A DNA stretch of 64,000 bases from Actinomycetes bacterium (lineage in GTDB: Bacteria; Actinomycetota; Aquicultoria; Aquicultorales; Aquicultoraceae). The stretch lies in NCBI GenBank assembly GCA_021794835.1, contig JAJYQA010000009.1, positions 1 to 64,000 of the forward strand, read 5' to 3'. A model generated the notes under the pieces. It was not told the origin of the DNA. It saw only the letters and a list, made by a program, of their open reading frames with translations, and made no database searches. The position numbers were made by a program, and so were the translations under genes. This document shows positions 52,099 to 60,361 of the stretch, in pieces; positions within the stretch are counted from its first letter, which is position 1, and each line of letters begins with the position of its first letter.

Positions 52099-52449
52099 TT
52101 AAGATTCTTCTTCGGGCTCGGGCTCAGGCTTAGGAAAAAGCTTTTGCCAGGAATGGCCAACGATTAAGCCGACAAAAAAATTAGCCACCGAAAAAGCACC
52201 GACCTGTGCATCACCAGGTAAATCAATAAAGGGATGGTGTTGCTCGTGTGTTACCTGCGAGGCCATATTGTTGACCACATCATCAGTACCACCGGCCTCC
52301 ATCTTATGACTATCCATGTACTTTGCAGCACCAAAAATAAAAAGCAAGAGGATAAACATTATGGCCAGCATGGTTTTGGTAAAGGAATCGAGCCACGGAA
52401 CTTGCTGGGTTGGTACAGTTGATGCCGGTCCTTTAGATGCTGGCAGCAT
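52099..52449 (-). CDS. CbiN-like small membrane protein of the cobalt transporter
   Basis: The 116-aa protein has two hydrophobic segments (about residues 25-42 and 85-102), an external His-rich loop (VTHEQHHPFIDLP) and an acidic C-terminus (KPEPEPEEES). CbiN, in the usual CbiMNQO order, is also a small two-helix protein, and this gene occupies its place. The sequence differs from classical CbiN and also lacks the PDGLE motif of the alternative, so it may be a distinct CbiN analogue. The His-rich loop might bind Co2+ (inference). It overlaps the cbiM stop by 17 bp. Confidence 0.6.
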   Translation of the reverse strand: MLPASKGPASTVPTQQVPWLDSFTKTMLAIMFILLLFIFGAAKYMDSHKMEAGGTDDVVNNMASQVTHEQHHPFIDLPGDAQVGAFSVANFFVGLIVGHSWQKLFPKPEPEPEEES

Positions 52450-53119
52450 GTGCTTCTACCTCCTTGACGGGTTTAATTCTGGGCAACAAATCGGGGCGGC
52501 GGTTGACCATGACTTGAAGCACCGCTGCGGTAAAAACAGCCTCACCAATAGCCAGAGGTAACTGGGTGGGGCCATAGCCCAAGAAAAAGACCATCCACTG
52601 TTTAATCAGGGGAACGTGGCCGTGCAGGCTTAGGGCTAGTTCAAAGGCACTGGTTAAATAGGTAGCCAGATCGCCTACAAAACCAGCCACACCAGCAGCT
52701 AGCCAGATAGGGCTGCGAAATAAACGCAAGATTTTCCAACTTAAGTAACCGGAGATACCTCCGACAATGCCCATGGAAAAAGTATTAGCGCCGATGGTAG
52801 TAATCCCGCCGTGGCCAAGGAAGATAGCCTGAAAGAACAAAACAATAGCCGAAATCACCGTCGTGGCAAGGGGGCCAACGATAATAGCTGCCAGGGGCGT
52901 ACCGCAGGGATGGGAACAGGAGCCGGTCACCGGCACCGGCAGGTGCATAGCTGAAATGACAAACACCGCCACACCAACCATAGCCAGTAACGGCTTGTAG
53001 GCTAGATTTTCCTGGACCCGTTTTTTTACCTCCCGCAAACCTGGAATGACAAATAAGGTGGCAATGCCATACCACATGCCCCAAGCCTTGGGTGGTAAAA
53101 CACCATCTTCAATGTGCAT
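52433..53119 (-). CDS. cbiM: Cobalt ECF transporter substrate-binding component CbiM
   Basis: The 228-aa membrane protein starts MHIEDGVLPPKAWGMWY, with His2 near the N-terminus forming the metal site in CbiM. It has HLPVPVTGSCSHPCGTPLAAIIVGPLA, the hallmark of the family, and about six membrane helices. The ATG at 53119 with GGGAGG 8 nt upstream is chosen over a start 81 nt further up, because that start would fall upstream of the attenuator hairpin. It determines Co2+ specificity. It is first gene of cbiM-N-Q-O. Confidence 0.95.
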   Translation of the reverse strand: MHIEDGVLPPKAWGMWYGIATLFVIPGLREVKKRVQENLAYKPLLAMVGVAVFVISAMHLPVPVTGSCSHPCGTPLAAIIVGPLATTVISAIVLFFQAIFLGHGGITTIGANTFSMGIVGGISGYLSWKILRLFRSPIWLAAGVAGFVGDLATYLTSAFELALSLHGHVPLIKQWMVFFLGYGPTQLPLAIGEAVFTAAVLQVMVNRRPDLLPRIKPVKEVEAHAASI

Positions 53120-53161
53120 TATAAAAACCTCCCAATTTAAAATAGGAATAGCAAAAAGACC

Positions 53162-53195
53162 AAAAAAATAAAGCCCTTCACGTGATGGAAGGGCT
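53162..53195 (-). terminator. Intrinsic terminator of the cobalamin riboswitch (attenuator)
   Basis: On the minus strand AGCCCTTC/GAAGGGCT forms a perfect 8-bp stem with the loop CATCACGT, followed by TTATTTTTTT. It sits between the riboswitch aptamer and cbiM. This is the standard position for B12-controlled premature termination: adenosylcobalamin binding turns cobalt uptake off. Confidence 0.88.
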
Positions 53196-53261
53196 AACAA
53201 TATCTAACCCGTATCGGGTATCAGCACCAAAAACATAGGTAGCTCACCTCCCCAACATCCC

Positions 53262-53445
53262 GTAGATCGTCACGGTGAAGAGAACGAGCAGGTCTCCTGA
53301 CTTAAGATCATCGTCGCCCACACCTTCCCGGTTACATCCAGTGGCTTCTAAGTGGGCCAACTCCCTTTCACAGTGGCGGGTACCGCGTCAGCTTTAAACT
53401 GACTTCCCTTTTCAATTCTTCCCTTTGAGAAAGAATCACTCGTCC
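53262..53445 (-). ncRNA. Cobalamin (B12) riboswitch
   Basis: Read on the minus strand the region contains the conserved aptamer pieces in order: GGGAAGTCAGTTTAAAG-type 5' stem, GCGGTACCCGCCACTGTGA, GGGAG, GCCACTGG, GGGAAGG, and GATGATCTTAAGTCAGGAGA (the B12 box) ending ACCTGC. It controls the cobalt ECF operon downstream and makes cobalt uptake respond to adenosylcobalamin or related corrinoids. Confidence 0.93.
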
Positions 53446-53580
53446 TCAAATTATGTAATTATAGGCCAGCTTAACAAACGGCAAGAACCTTGTCAAGCGA
53501 CTGCGACCAAACCATGTCCAGCTTATCGCATCGGAGAAGATTTTAATGCAAGCTCTTCTTATGCCTAAATATATTGTCAC
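53446..53580. other. Promoter region of the cobalt operon and spacer to the cytochrome gene
   Basis: Together with the riboswitch and attenuator, this completes the 461-bp gene-free stretch between cbiM and the cytochrome peroxidase stop. The cobalt-operon promoter must lie here on the minus strand; I could not settle its -35/-10 boxes. No ORF is seen. Confidence 0.4.
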
Positions 53581-54741
53581 CTAAGGTGACTTATAACCTT
53601 CGGTGTAACCGTCGGTTAAGGTTCCCAGAAAGGCCACTATATCGTCTACTTCTTGATTGGTTAAACCAAGATTGCCCACGGTTTTATTAATGTTTTGAGG
53701 AACTTCTGGTGCTGGCCATTTCCCAGGTATATCCCTTGTATTGTGAAACTGTACAACTTCTGTGAGCGTTTTAAAATAACCATTATGCCCGTACGGGGCT
53801 GTCTTTGCAATATTTCGCAAGGTTGGGACTAAAAACTTACCGTACTGGGCCTTGCTTTTGATCGTACCACCCTCGGCTACATTGTTTCCTAATCCTAGAT
53901 CGATATAATTTCTACCGGCAGGATTAAGTGATGGCGGTAAGGAAAGAAAAGGATTTGACCAGTTTTTAGGTATGCCAATATTGTAATATGCAAAATTTGT
54001 AAATAGAGGATGTGACGAATAGGGCCCTGGCCGGCTTGGGTGGCATGAAGCACATTTACCCTTCCCCTCGAACAGAGCAAGTCCTCGCTTCTCCATATCT
54101 GTTAATTTAACCTTACCTTCCAGGGAGTAATCATATTTCGAAGTAAATTGACACACTTCACTTGATCCCTCAAACGCCGCAATGGCCTCCTCTATATCAT
54201 GAAAGGCACTGCTAGTATTATTCAGTGAACTCTGGCCAAAAACTTGCTTGAAGAAGCCAGCATACCCAGACTGACGAACACTATTGACAACTGTCGCTTT
54301 ATCCGGATTATGCATCTCCAACGGGTTTAGAAGCGGTCCTTGTACCTGATCTACAAGAGTTGCCGCGCGACCATCCCAGAACTGGCCTCCAACATACTGC
54401 TTCGTCTTCTTATCAAAATGGAAAGTTGGGCTGAAAGCAGCATAGGCCGCGGAGGGAGCGTTACGGTTTCCAAAACGATTAGGTAATACGCCCCCAGAGA
54501 CCGGTAAATTTGAAGCGGGGTCGGCAAAACCCGCGCTGGGAGAATGGCAATCCGCGCAGGCCTGCCCGTGCGGTGTAGACAAATCTCTATCAAAAAATAA
54601 GAATTTTCCCAGCAGTTGCTTTTCAGTAAGACCTTGTGCTGTAAGATTCTGCGTTGAACTTGGTGAGCGTTGGCAGCCAGACAGCAATATTACCCCCCAG
54701 CTTAAAACCAACGCCCAGACCAGAACTCTTTTACCAACCAT
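53581..54741 (-). CDS. Di-heme cytochrome c peroxidase/MauG-family lipoprotein
   Basis: The 386-aa exported protein has a lipoprotein signal (lipobox LLSGC, Cys23) and two c-type heme motifs, CADCH at 62-66 and CASCH at 230-234. It also has the conserved FWDGRAATLVDQVQGPLLNPLEM and VPTLRNIAKTAPYGHNG segments of bacterial di-heme peroxidases. These reduce hydrogen peroxide with electrons from small cytochromes, or, in MauG relatives, oxidise proteins. The membrane-anchored form would act on the outer face. The start is ATG 54741. No cytochrome maturation genes are nearby. Confidence 0.9.
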   Translation of the reverse strand: MVGKRVLVWALVLSWGVILLSGCQRSPSSTQNLTAQGLTEKQLLGKFLFFDRDLSTPHGQACADCHSPSAGFADPASNLPVSGGVLPNRFGNRNAPSAAYAAFSPTFHFDKKTKQYVGGQFWDGRAATLVDQVQGPLLNPLEMHNPDKATVVNSVRQSGYAGFFKQVFGQSSLNNTSSAFHDIEEAIAAFEGSSEVCQFTSKYDYSLEGKVKLTDMEKRGLALFEGKGKCASCHPSRPGPYSSHPLFTNFAYYNIGIPKNWSNPFLSLPPSLNPAGRNYIDLGLGNNVAEGGTIKSKAQYGKFLVPTLRNIAKTAPYGHNGYFKTLTEVVQFHNTRDIPGKWPAPEVPQNINKTVGNLGLTNQEVDDIVAFLGTLTDGYTEGYKSP

Positions 54742-55062
54742 CTTAAATAGATGCCCCCTTTTTTACTCCGCAAAGACTTTCCCAATACCTAACAGCCTTA
54801 AAACCAAAAATGCAAAATACTATAATCTCTTACACAACCCCTATAACCTTCTTTTTTTTAAAACCTCAACCACCGTAAGCCGAAAGGGCAAGGTTGTGGC
54901 ATATAGACATGTCTTTTGCAGCATAGTTACCCATTGGGGACCAATATCAAACATTAAAGGATAAGTTTTTAGGCATTCTTTTGCAGTAATTTGCGCATTT
55001 TACGAACGTCCCTACTGGTTGTAAAATATTTAGCATAATTAATTACTCGTGGAATAGAGGAG
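54742..55062. other. Divergent intergenic region between the cytochrome gene and lgt
   Basis: This 321-bp AT-rich gap has no ORF of note. A possible lgt promoter is TTACGA/TAAAAT with a 16-bp spacer in the last 70 bp, but this is weak. No repeats of the dispersed family were seen here. Confidence 0.35.
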
Positions 55063-55869
55063 ATGAATTTATTGAATTTACGCTATCTTAGCCCTTACGC
55101 TTTCCACCTGGGTCCTATAGGCGTACATTGGTACGGGATTTTTATGGTGCTTTCCATAGTGATAGGAGGCTGGTATATGTATCGACGGGGCACCGCGGCT
55201 GGGCTAGAGGATGACCTTTTGGTTAATCTAGCCGTTTGGGCTATAGTCGGCGGGATAGTTGGGGCAAGGGTTGTTTTTGTGCTAGCTAATGACCCTCAGT
55301 GGTTCTGGCTTGACCCATTACAGACCCTGCGCATATGGCAGGGTGGACTGGCCTGGGATGGAGGTTTATTGGGAGGAATACTCACTGGTTGGTGGTACGC
55401 AGCTCACAAAGGATATGCAGTCAGCCAATTTTTGGATTGGGCAGTACCTGGCCTATCTTTAGGCTATATTTTGGTGCGAATAGGCAACATCTTTAACCAT
55501 GAGGTCCTGGGTAGACACACGGCTTTCTTTTTTGGGCGCTGGCCAGCTCAGCTTATTGGATCTTTTATCGGCTTGGTCTTACTTTTACGCTACTTTTATT
55601 TAGAGAAAAAGAAGATGCCAGTAGGCTATCAATTTTGGTCTTTTTCCTTCTATTACCAAATAGGGCGTGGTTTTATAGAGGAAACGGTACGAAATAATCC
55701 TCTATATTTCATACATTACATAAACCATACTTTAGGTATTGGCTTTGCAACTCTAGAACAGATATTCACCCCGTTTATCCTGCTAATAAGCTGGCTCGGC
55801 ATGCGGCAGATGAAACAATTGGCCACGGGAAAGGCAGCAGGCAGGGTTTTTACTTCTAGGGAAACATAG
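55063..55869 (+). CDS. lgt: Prolipoprotein diacylglyceryl transferase
   Basis: The 268-aa membrane enzyme has the Lgt motifs LGPIGVHWYGIFMVLS (catalytic region), GGLAWDGGLLGG and VRIGNIFNHEVLGR, the signature with the essential Arg, Asn and Gly. It has about seven membrane segments. It transfers diacylglycerol from phosphatidylglycerol to the lipobox cysteine of prolipoproteins. Several lipoproteins encoded in this window (transglutaminase, cytochrome peroxidase, small lipoprotein) are its likely substrates. AGAGGAG precedes the ATG. Confidence 0.95.
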   Translation: MNLLNLRYLSPYAFHLGPIGVHWYGIFMVLSIVIGGWYMYRRGTAAGLEDDLLVNLAVWAIVGGIVGARVVFVLANDPQWFWLDPLQTLRIWQGGLAWDGGLLGGILTGWWYAAHKGYAVSQFLDWAVPGLSLGYILVRIGNIFNHEVLGRHTAFFFGRWPAQLIGSFIGLVLLLRYFYLEKKKMPVGYQFWSFSFYYQIGRGFIEETVRNNPLYFIHYINHTLGIGFATLEQIFTPFILLISWLGMRQMKQLATGKAAGRVFTSRET

Positions 55870-55909
55870 AAGATAAGCATACCAACATCCGTCAAAATAT
55901 AATTATCCT

Positions 55910-57310
55910 TTACGCCCTCTCCTCTAGCCACTCCTGCTCTTTCTCCAGTAGCTTAATGGCCTTCTCTATCTGCTCCTGAACTTGTCCGGTGGCGGTGCCA
56001 CCCCTATTATTGCGACGCTCAACGGCTACCTTGATATCAAGGACTTTGAATATGTCGTCTTCGATCAATGGATTTATCGCCTGAAGCTCTTCAAGCGAGA
56101 AATCAGATAGCCAGCAGCCTTCCTCCACCGCTTTGCTAACGATAACGCCGGCTACACGGTGGGCATCTCTGAAGGGCACTCCTTTGGCGGCAAGATAATC
56201 GGCGAGTTCGGTTGCGTTGGTGTATCCCCCCTCGGCGGCCTGGCGCATAACCTCGGAGTTTACCTTCATGGTCAAGATCATACTTTTCATGCCAATTATA
56301 GATTTTTTTATGGTATCAATTGAATCGAGAAGAGATTCTTTGTCCTCCTGCATATCCTTATTATACGCAAGCGGGAGCCCCTTCATCATGGCCAACGCCT
56401 GCATGAGGTTACCGTAAACACGGCCGGTCTTGCCGCGAATCAGTTCGGCAACATCGGCGTTTTTCTTTTGCGGCATGATGCTACTGCCTGTCGTGTAGGC
56501 ATCGTCAAGCTCGATGAAACTAAACTCAGTTGACGACCAGAGGATAAGCTCCTCGGCAAGCCTGCTCAAGTGCATCATAAGCATTGAGGCGACTGCCTGA
56601 AACTCGATTATATAATCGCGGTCGGATACCGCATCGATGCTGTTGTTGCTTATCTTTTCAAAGCCGAGCTCTTTTGCGACTTGTTTTACGTCGATTGGGT
56701 ATGTGGTTCCGGCAAGAGCCGCCGCGCCAAGCGGCATAATGTCGGTTCGCTTGTAGCACCCTTTTAAGCGGGTGAGATCACGGCGCAGCATCCAGAAATA
56801 AGCCATCATGTGGTGCGAGAATAAAATAGGCTGCGCCCTTTGTAGGTGTGTATATCCGGGCATGATGGTCTTGATTTCCCTTTGGGATATATTGATAAGC
56901 TCAAGCTGGAGCTGCATAATTTCGCTACCGACATCGACAATCGCATCTTTTAGAAACATGCGTGTGTCGAGGGCAACCTGGTCGTTGCGGCTGCGGGCGG
57001 TATGAAGTTTGCCTCCGGTCGCACCAATCCTTTCGGTAAGCACGCGCTCGATTGCCATGTGGATATCCTCGTCGGCAATATCAAACTGGAACCGGCCTCC
57101 CTCGATCTCTTGCTTTATCGCCTGTAGACCCTCAATTATGCGTTCTGCCTCCTCGCGGGATATGATACCGCAGGCCGCAAGCATGTTCGCATGGGCAATG
57201 CTCCCCTTTATGTCTTGCTTATAGAGGTATTTGTCGACAGGAAGTGATGCGGTAAACTCGTCAACGAAGTTATCTGTACCCTTAGAAAACCTCCCGGACC
57301 ACAGTTTCAT
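55910..57310 (-). CDS. argH: Argininosuccinate lyase
   Basis: The 466-aa enzyme has the fumarase-superfamily signature GSSIMPQKKN with the catalytic serine loop, KLWSGRFSKGTDNFVDEF at the N-terminus, TARSRNDQVALDTR and GYTHLQRAQPILFSHH. It splits argininosuccinate to arginine and fumarate, the last step of arginine synthesis. It is last gene of the arginine cluster, 22 bp after argG. Confidence 0.97.
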   Translation of the reverse strand: MKLWSGRFSKGTDNFVDEFTASLPVDKYLYKQDIKGSIAHANMLAACGIISREEAERIIEGLQAIKQEIEGGRFQFDIADEDIHMAIERVLTERIGATGGKLHTARSRNDQVALDTRMFLKDAIVDVGSEIMQLQLELINISQREIKTIMPGYTHLQRAQPILFSHHMMAYFWMLRRDLTRLKGCYKRTDIMPLGAAALAGTTYPIDVKQVAKELGFEKISNNSIDAVSDRDYIIEFQAVASMLMMHLSRLAEELILWSSTEFSFIELDDAYTTGSSIMPQKKNADVAELIRGKTGRVYGNLMQALAMMKGLPLAYNKDMQEDKESLLDSIDTIKKSIIGMKSMILTMKVNSEVMRQAAEGGYTNATELADYLAAKGVPFRDAHRVAGVIVSKAVEEGCWLSDFSLEELQAINPLIEDDIFKVLDIKVAVERRNNRGGTATGQVQEQIEKAIKLLEKEQEWLEERA

Positions 57311-57332
57311 ATTTGGACTCCTTTTGCAAATG

Positions 57333-58553
57333 CTACTTCCTATATTTCCGGCCCCAGGTTTCTAAGCCGAGGCCGAAAATTTTGTTGAACCCGGCGGCCG
57401 CCTGGTGGGCGAACGTATCACCCGCCTCGTAGGTCGCGAGCTCCCTGTCGTATAGGGAATTCGGAGAGCGACGCCCGGCCACCTTACAAGAGCCTTTATA
57501 AAATTTCAAACGAACCGTTCCGTTTACAACTTTTTGCGTCTCGTTAATAAGGGCATCCAAGGCATCCCTTAGTGGTGAGAACCAGAGGCCGTAATAAATC
57601 ATCTCCGAATATTTCTGCTCAACTAAATACTTGTAATGGGCCAAGTCGCGGTCAAGCGTCATATCCTCAAGGTCCTGGTGCGCCTTGATGAGGGCAAGCG
57701 CGCCCGGAGCCTCGTATATCTCACGAGACTTAATGCCGACAAGCCGGTTCTCGACTTTATCCAAGCGGCCGAACCCGTTCTCGCCCGCAATTTTATTCAC
57801 CTTCTCAATAATGGACACGATATCCATTGATTCATCGTCTAGCGCAACCGGCACGCCATACTCAAATTTTACCTCTAGGTAAGTCGGCTCATCCGGCGAT
57901 TTACTTGGGTCAACAGTCATACCATATGCATCTTCTGGCGGCTCGACCCATGGGTCTTCGAGGATTCCGCATTCAACGGAGCGCCCCCAGAGGTTCTCGT
58001 CTATACTGTATGGACTTTTCTTAGTGACCGGAATTGGGATGTTATGCTCCTTGGCATACTCGATTGCGGTCTCACGGGTAAAATCCCACTCCCTTGCCGG
58101 AGCAATTATTGTTAGGCCAGGATTTAACGCCCTCATGGTAACTTCAAAACGTACCTGGTCATTGCCCTTACCAGTACAGCCGTGTGCAGCATAGACCGCG
58201 CCTGTTCCCTGAGCAACCTCAACTAAGATCTTCGCTATTAAAGGGCGAGACAAAGCAGTTGCAAGGGGATATTGTCCCTCATAAAGTGCATTTGCTTTAA
58301 TTGCCCGTGCGATATATTTTTCGGCGAAGGTCCTCTTTGCATCTACAATCTCGGCGTGAACTGCACCCACTTTTAGCGCTTTGTCCCTTATCGCCTCGAG
58401 GTCGCCTCCCTGACCGACATCTACCGCAACAGCGACTACTTCTAGATCATAATTCTCCTGCAGCCATTTTATGGCAACCGAGGTATCAAGCCCTCCTGAA
58501 TAGGCCAACACCACCCGGTCTTTAGGTTCCCTTACACTTCCAACTTGTCCCAA
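57333..58553 (-). CDS. argG: Argininosuccinate synthase
   Basis: The 406-aa ATP-pyrophosphatase-fold enzyme has the P-loop VLAYSGGLDTSVAIKWL, YAAHGCTGKGNDQVRFE and SPYSIDENLWGRSVECG. It joins citrulline and aspartate with ATP. It is separated from argR by 262 bp carrying dispersed repeats, so a secondary promoter may exist there. Confidence 0.97.
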   Translation of the reverse strand: MGQVGSVREPKDRVVLAYSGGLDTSVAIKWLQENYDLEVVAVAVDVGQGGDLEAIRDKALKVGAVHAEIVDAKRTFAEKYIARAIKANALYEGQYPLATALSRPLIAKILVEVAQGTGAVYAAHGCTGKGNDQVRFEVTMRALNPGLTIIAPAREWDFTRETAIEYAKEHNIPIPVTKKSPYSIDENLWGRSVECGILEDPWVEPPEDAYGMTVDPSKSPDEPTYLEVKFEYGVPVALDDESMDIVSIIEKVNKIAGENGFGRLDKVENRLVGIKSREIYEAPGALALIKAHQDLEDMTLDRDLAHYKYLVEQKYSEMIYYGLWFSPLRDALDALINETQKVVNGTVRLKFYKGSCKVAGRRSPNSLYDRELATYEAGDTFAHQAAAGFNKIFGLGLETWGRKYRK

Positions 58554-58564
58554 TTAAAAAACCT

Positions 58565-58800
58565 CCAAATTAGCTCACAGCCCTCAGCTAACAGCTGTCA
58601 GCATGATAGCAAGATATAAGAGCCTGCCATTGCGAGCACAGCGAAGCAATCCCCTAAGCTACAGCTAATGTGTGGGGTTGCCACGGTCGTTTCTCTCCCT
58701 CGCAATGGCAACTTCCATTCACCCTTTGACCATCTCACCGGTTCATAGTGGAAGGTCTAATAAATTAGCCAATTATAGCTCACCGGTTCACCGGTATTTC
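58565..58800. repeat. Intergenic repeats including an 86-bp palindromic unit
   Basis: Words such as AGCTCACAGCCCTCAGCTAA and TGACCATCTCACCGGTTCAT resemble those at other gaps. In the middle, TGCCATTGCGAG (58625-58636) and its exact reverse complement CTCGCAATGGCA (58699-58710) bound an 86-bp unit whose inner arms also pair loosely (GCAATCCCC with GGGGTTGC). This looks like a REP/MITE-type element. It separates argR from argG. Confidence 0.65.
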
Positions 58801-58815
58801 TGTAGCACCAAGTAA

Positions 58816-59277
58816 CTACACGACTCGCTCTTCTTTGAGTCTTGTTAGCCTCTCGATAAGGTGGTTGCTGGCATCTTTAGTGCGGGTGATGGTAAGTATC
58901 GTGTCGTCACCGGCAACCGTGCCCAAAACATCAGGCCATTTTATTGCATCCATCGCTGAAGCTACGGCTGGCGCGGTTCCCGGCGTTGTTTTCACAACAA
59001 CTAAGTTCTCAGCAATATCGATCGAGACCATGAACTCGTTTAGCATCGAGCGCAGCTTCTCAACTTCGGGAAGCGAGTATACCTGCTTCGCGCCGGATTT
59101 ATTTATCGCAATTTTGACCTTAAGAAGCCCCAGGTCGCTAATGTCTCTTGAGATAGTTGCCTGGGTAACCTCATAGCCGAGCCTCTCAAGCTCGGCGATT
59201 AGGTCCTCCTGGGTCGATACATCCTTTGTTTCTATAACGCGCTTTATTGCGTCTAATCTATTGTGTTTCGCTCGCAT
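58816..59277 (-). CDS. argR: Arginine repressor
   Basis: The 153-aa regulator has an N-terminal winged helix (RLDAIKRVIETKDVSTQEDLIAEL, TQATISRDISDLGLLKV) and a C-terminal hexamerisation/arginine-binding domain with GTAPAVASAMDAI and GTVAGDDTILTITR. With arginine it binds ARG boxes and represses biosynthesis. It lies inside the cluster between argF and argG, as in mycobacteria. It controls the promoter before argC, outside the window. Confidence 0.95.
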   Translation of the reverse strand: MRAKHNRLDAIKRVIETKDVSTQEDLIAELERLGYEVTQATISRDISDLGLLKVKIAINKSGAKQVYSLPEVEKLRSMLNEFMVSIDIAENLVVVKTTPGTAPAVASAMDAIKWPDVLGTVAGDDTILTITRTKDASNHLIERLTRLKEERVV

Positions 59278-59280
59278 TTA

Positions 59281-59332
59281 GGGTTTCTCCCTCACCCTAA
59301 CCCTCTCCCCTTGGGGGAGAGGGAATTTTTTA
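59281..59332. repeat. Hairpin-forming dispersed repeat (CCCTCTCCCC type)
   Basis: CCCTCTCCCC (59301-59310) pairs with GGGGAGAGGG (59314-59323) around a 3-nt loop and is followed by AATTTTTT. It is preceded by CTCCCTCACCCTAACC, typical of an intergenic repeat seen in many bacterial genomes. The T-tract is on the plus strand, where no gene ends, so a terminator role is unlikely. Confidence 0.55.
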
Positions 59333-59420
59333 CCCTTCCACCGCTTACCTTTTAGCCTACCTACCGTGGAAGGCCCGCCAAATCGGGCAGCTATATTATC
59401 CTATTCACCTATTCATCGAT

Positions 59421-60353
59421 TTACCGTATCAACGATACCAAAGCCGCTTTAGCGGTGTGCAGGCGGTTTTCTGATTGTTGAAAGACAACTGACTGGTTAC
59501 TCTCGATAACCTCGTCGGTTACTTCCTCACCGCGATGCGCCGGGAGGCAGTGCATAAATATTGCGGTTGGCTTTGCCACATCCATAAGCTCCCGATTCAC
59601 CTGATATGGCCTAAATGCCTTGAGTCTTTCCTCATGCTCACCTTCCTGGCCCATGCTAGTCCACACATCCGTATATATAACATCGGCGTCTTTTGCCGCC
59701 TTGATCGGGTCACTGGTTATAGTTATCTTTTGGTTGATATTCCTAATCGACGAATGGGCGAAATGAACTACATTTATGTCCGGCTCATAGCCCTTCGGGC
59801 ACCCTACCGCCATATTTATCCCAAGTTTTCCGGCGACAACTAAAAGGGAGTGCACAACGTTGTTCCCGTCTCCAATATAGGCAATCTTTAGACCGGCAAG
59901 CCGGTTCTTTAGCTCAAGGATGGTCATCAAATCGGCCAGTGATTGCATTGGGTGGTAATCATCGGTCAGTGCGTTTATCACCGGCACACTTGCGTGCTCG
60001 GCAAGCTCCTCAACATCGCTGTGCTTAAATGTTCTTATGACTATCATGTCAGCGTAACCCGAGAGAACCCTTCCGATGTCTTTAATGGGCTCGCGTGTAC
60101 CGAGTTGAATCTCATCTGGTTTTAAAAATATTGGATGGGCGCCTAAGTGAGACGCTGCAACCTCAAAGGACATTCTCGTGCGGCTGGACGGTTTGGAAAA
60201 TATCATTGCAATCGTTCTGCCTTCAAGATAGCGATGGGACTGCCTATTTCTCTGCTGCCTTTTTAATTCTATTGCCTTTGCCAGAAGCTGGTATATCTCA
60301 TCCTGATTGTACTTTTTTAACGATAGGATATTTCTCCCTTTTAAACTTGCCAT
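59421..60353 (-). CDS. argF: Ornithine carbamoyltransferase
   Basis: The 310-aa enzyme has the carbamoyl-phosphate site SSRTRMSFE (S-x-R-T-R), HPIFLKPDEIQLG, the ornithine site DVWTSMGQE and HCLPAHRGEEVTDEV. It converts ornithine and carbamoyl phosphate to citrulline. The ATG at 60353 with AGGAG 5 nt upstream is chosen over a start 69 nt earlier inside the argD end. It lies 8 bp after argD. Confidence 0.97.
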   Translation of the reverse strand: MASLKGRNILSLKKYNQDEIYQLLAKAIELKRQQRNRQSHRYLEGRTIAMIFSKPSSRTRMSFEVAASHLGAHPIFLKPDEIQLGTREPIKDIGRVLSGYADMIVIRTFKHSDVEELAEHASVPVINALTDDYHPMQSLADLMTILELKNRLAGLKIAYIGDGNNVVHSLLVVAGKLGINMAVGCPKGYEPDINVVHFAHSSIRNINQKITITSDPIKAAKDADVIYTDVWTSMGQEGEHEERLKAFRPYQVNRELMDVAKPTAIFMHCLPAHRGEEVTDEVIESNQSVVFQQSENRLHTAKAALVSLIR

Positions 60354-60361
60354 GCTGTCTC

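Noticed and set aside
59301-59331. Terminator for argR or argF
   Set aside because: The T-tract is on the plus strand whereas both neighbouring genes read on the minus strand; the sequence matches a dispersed repeat type.
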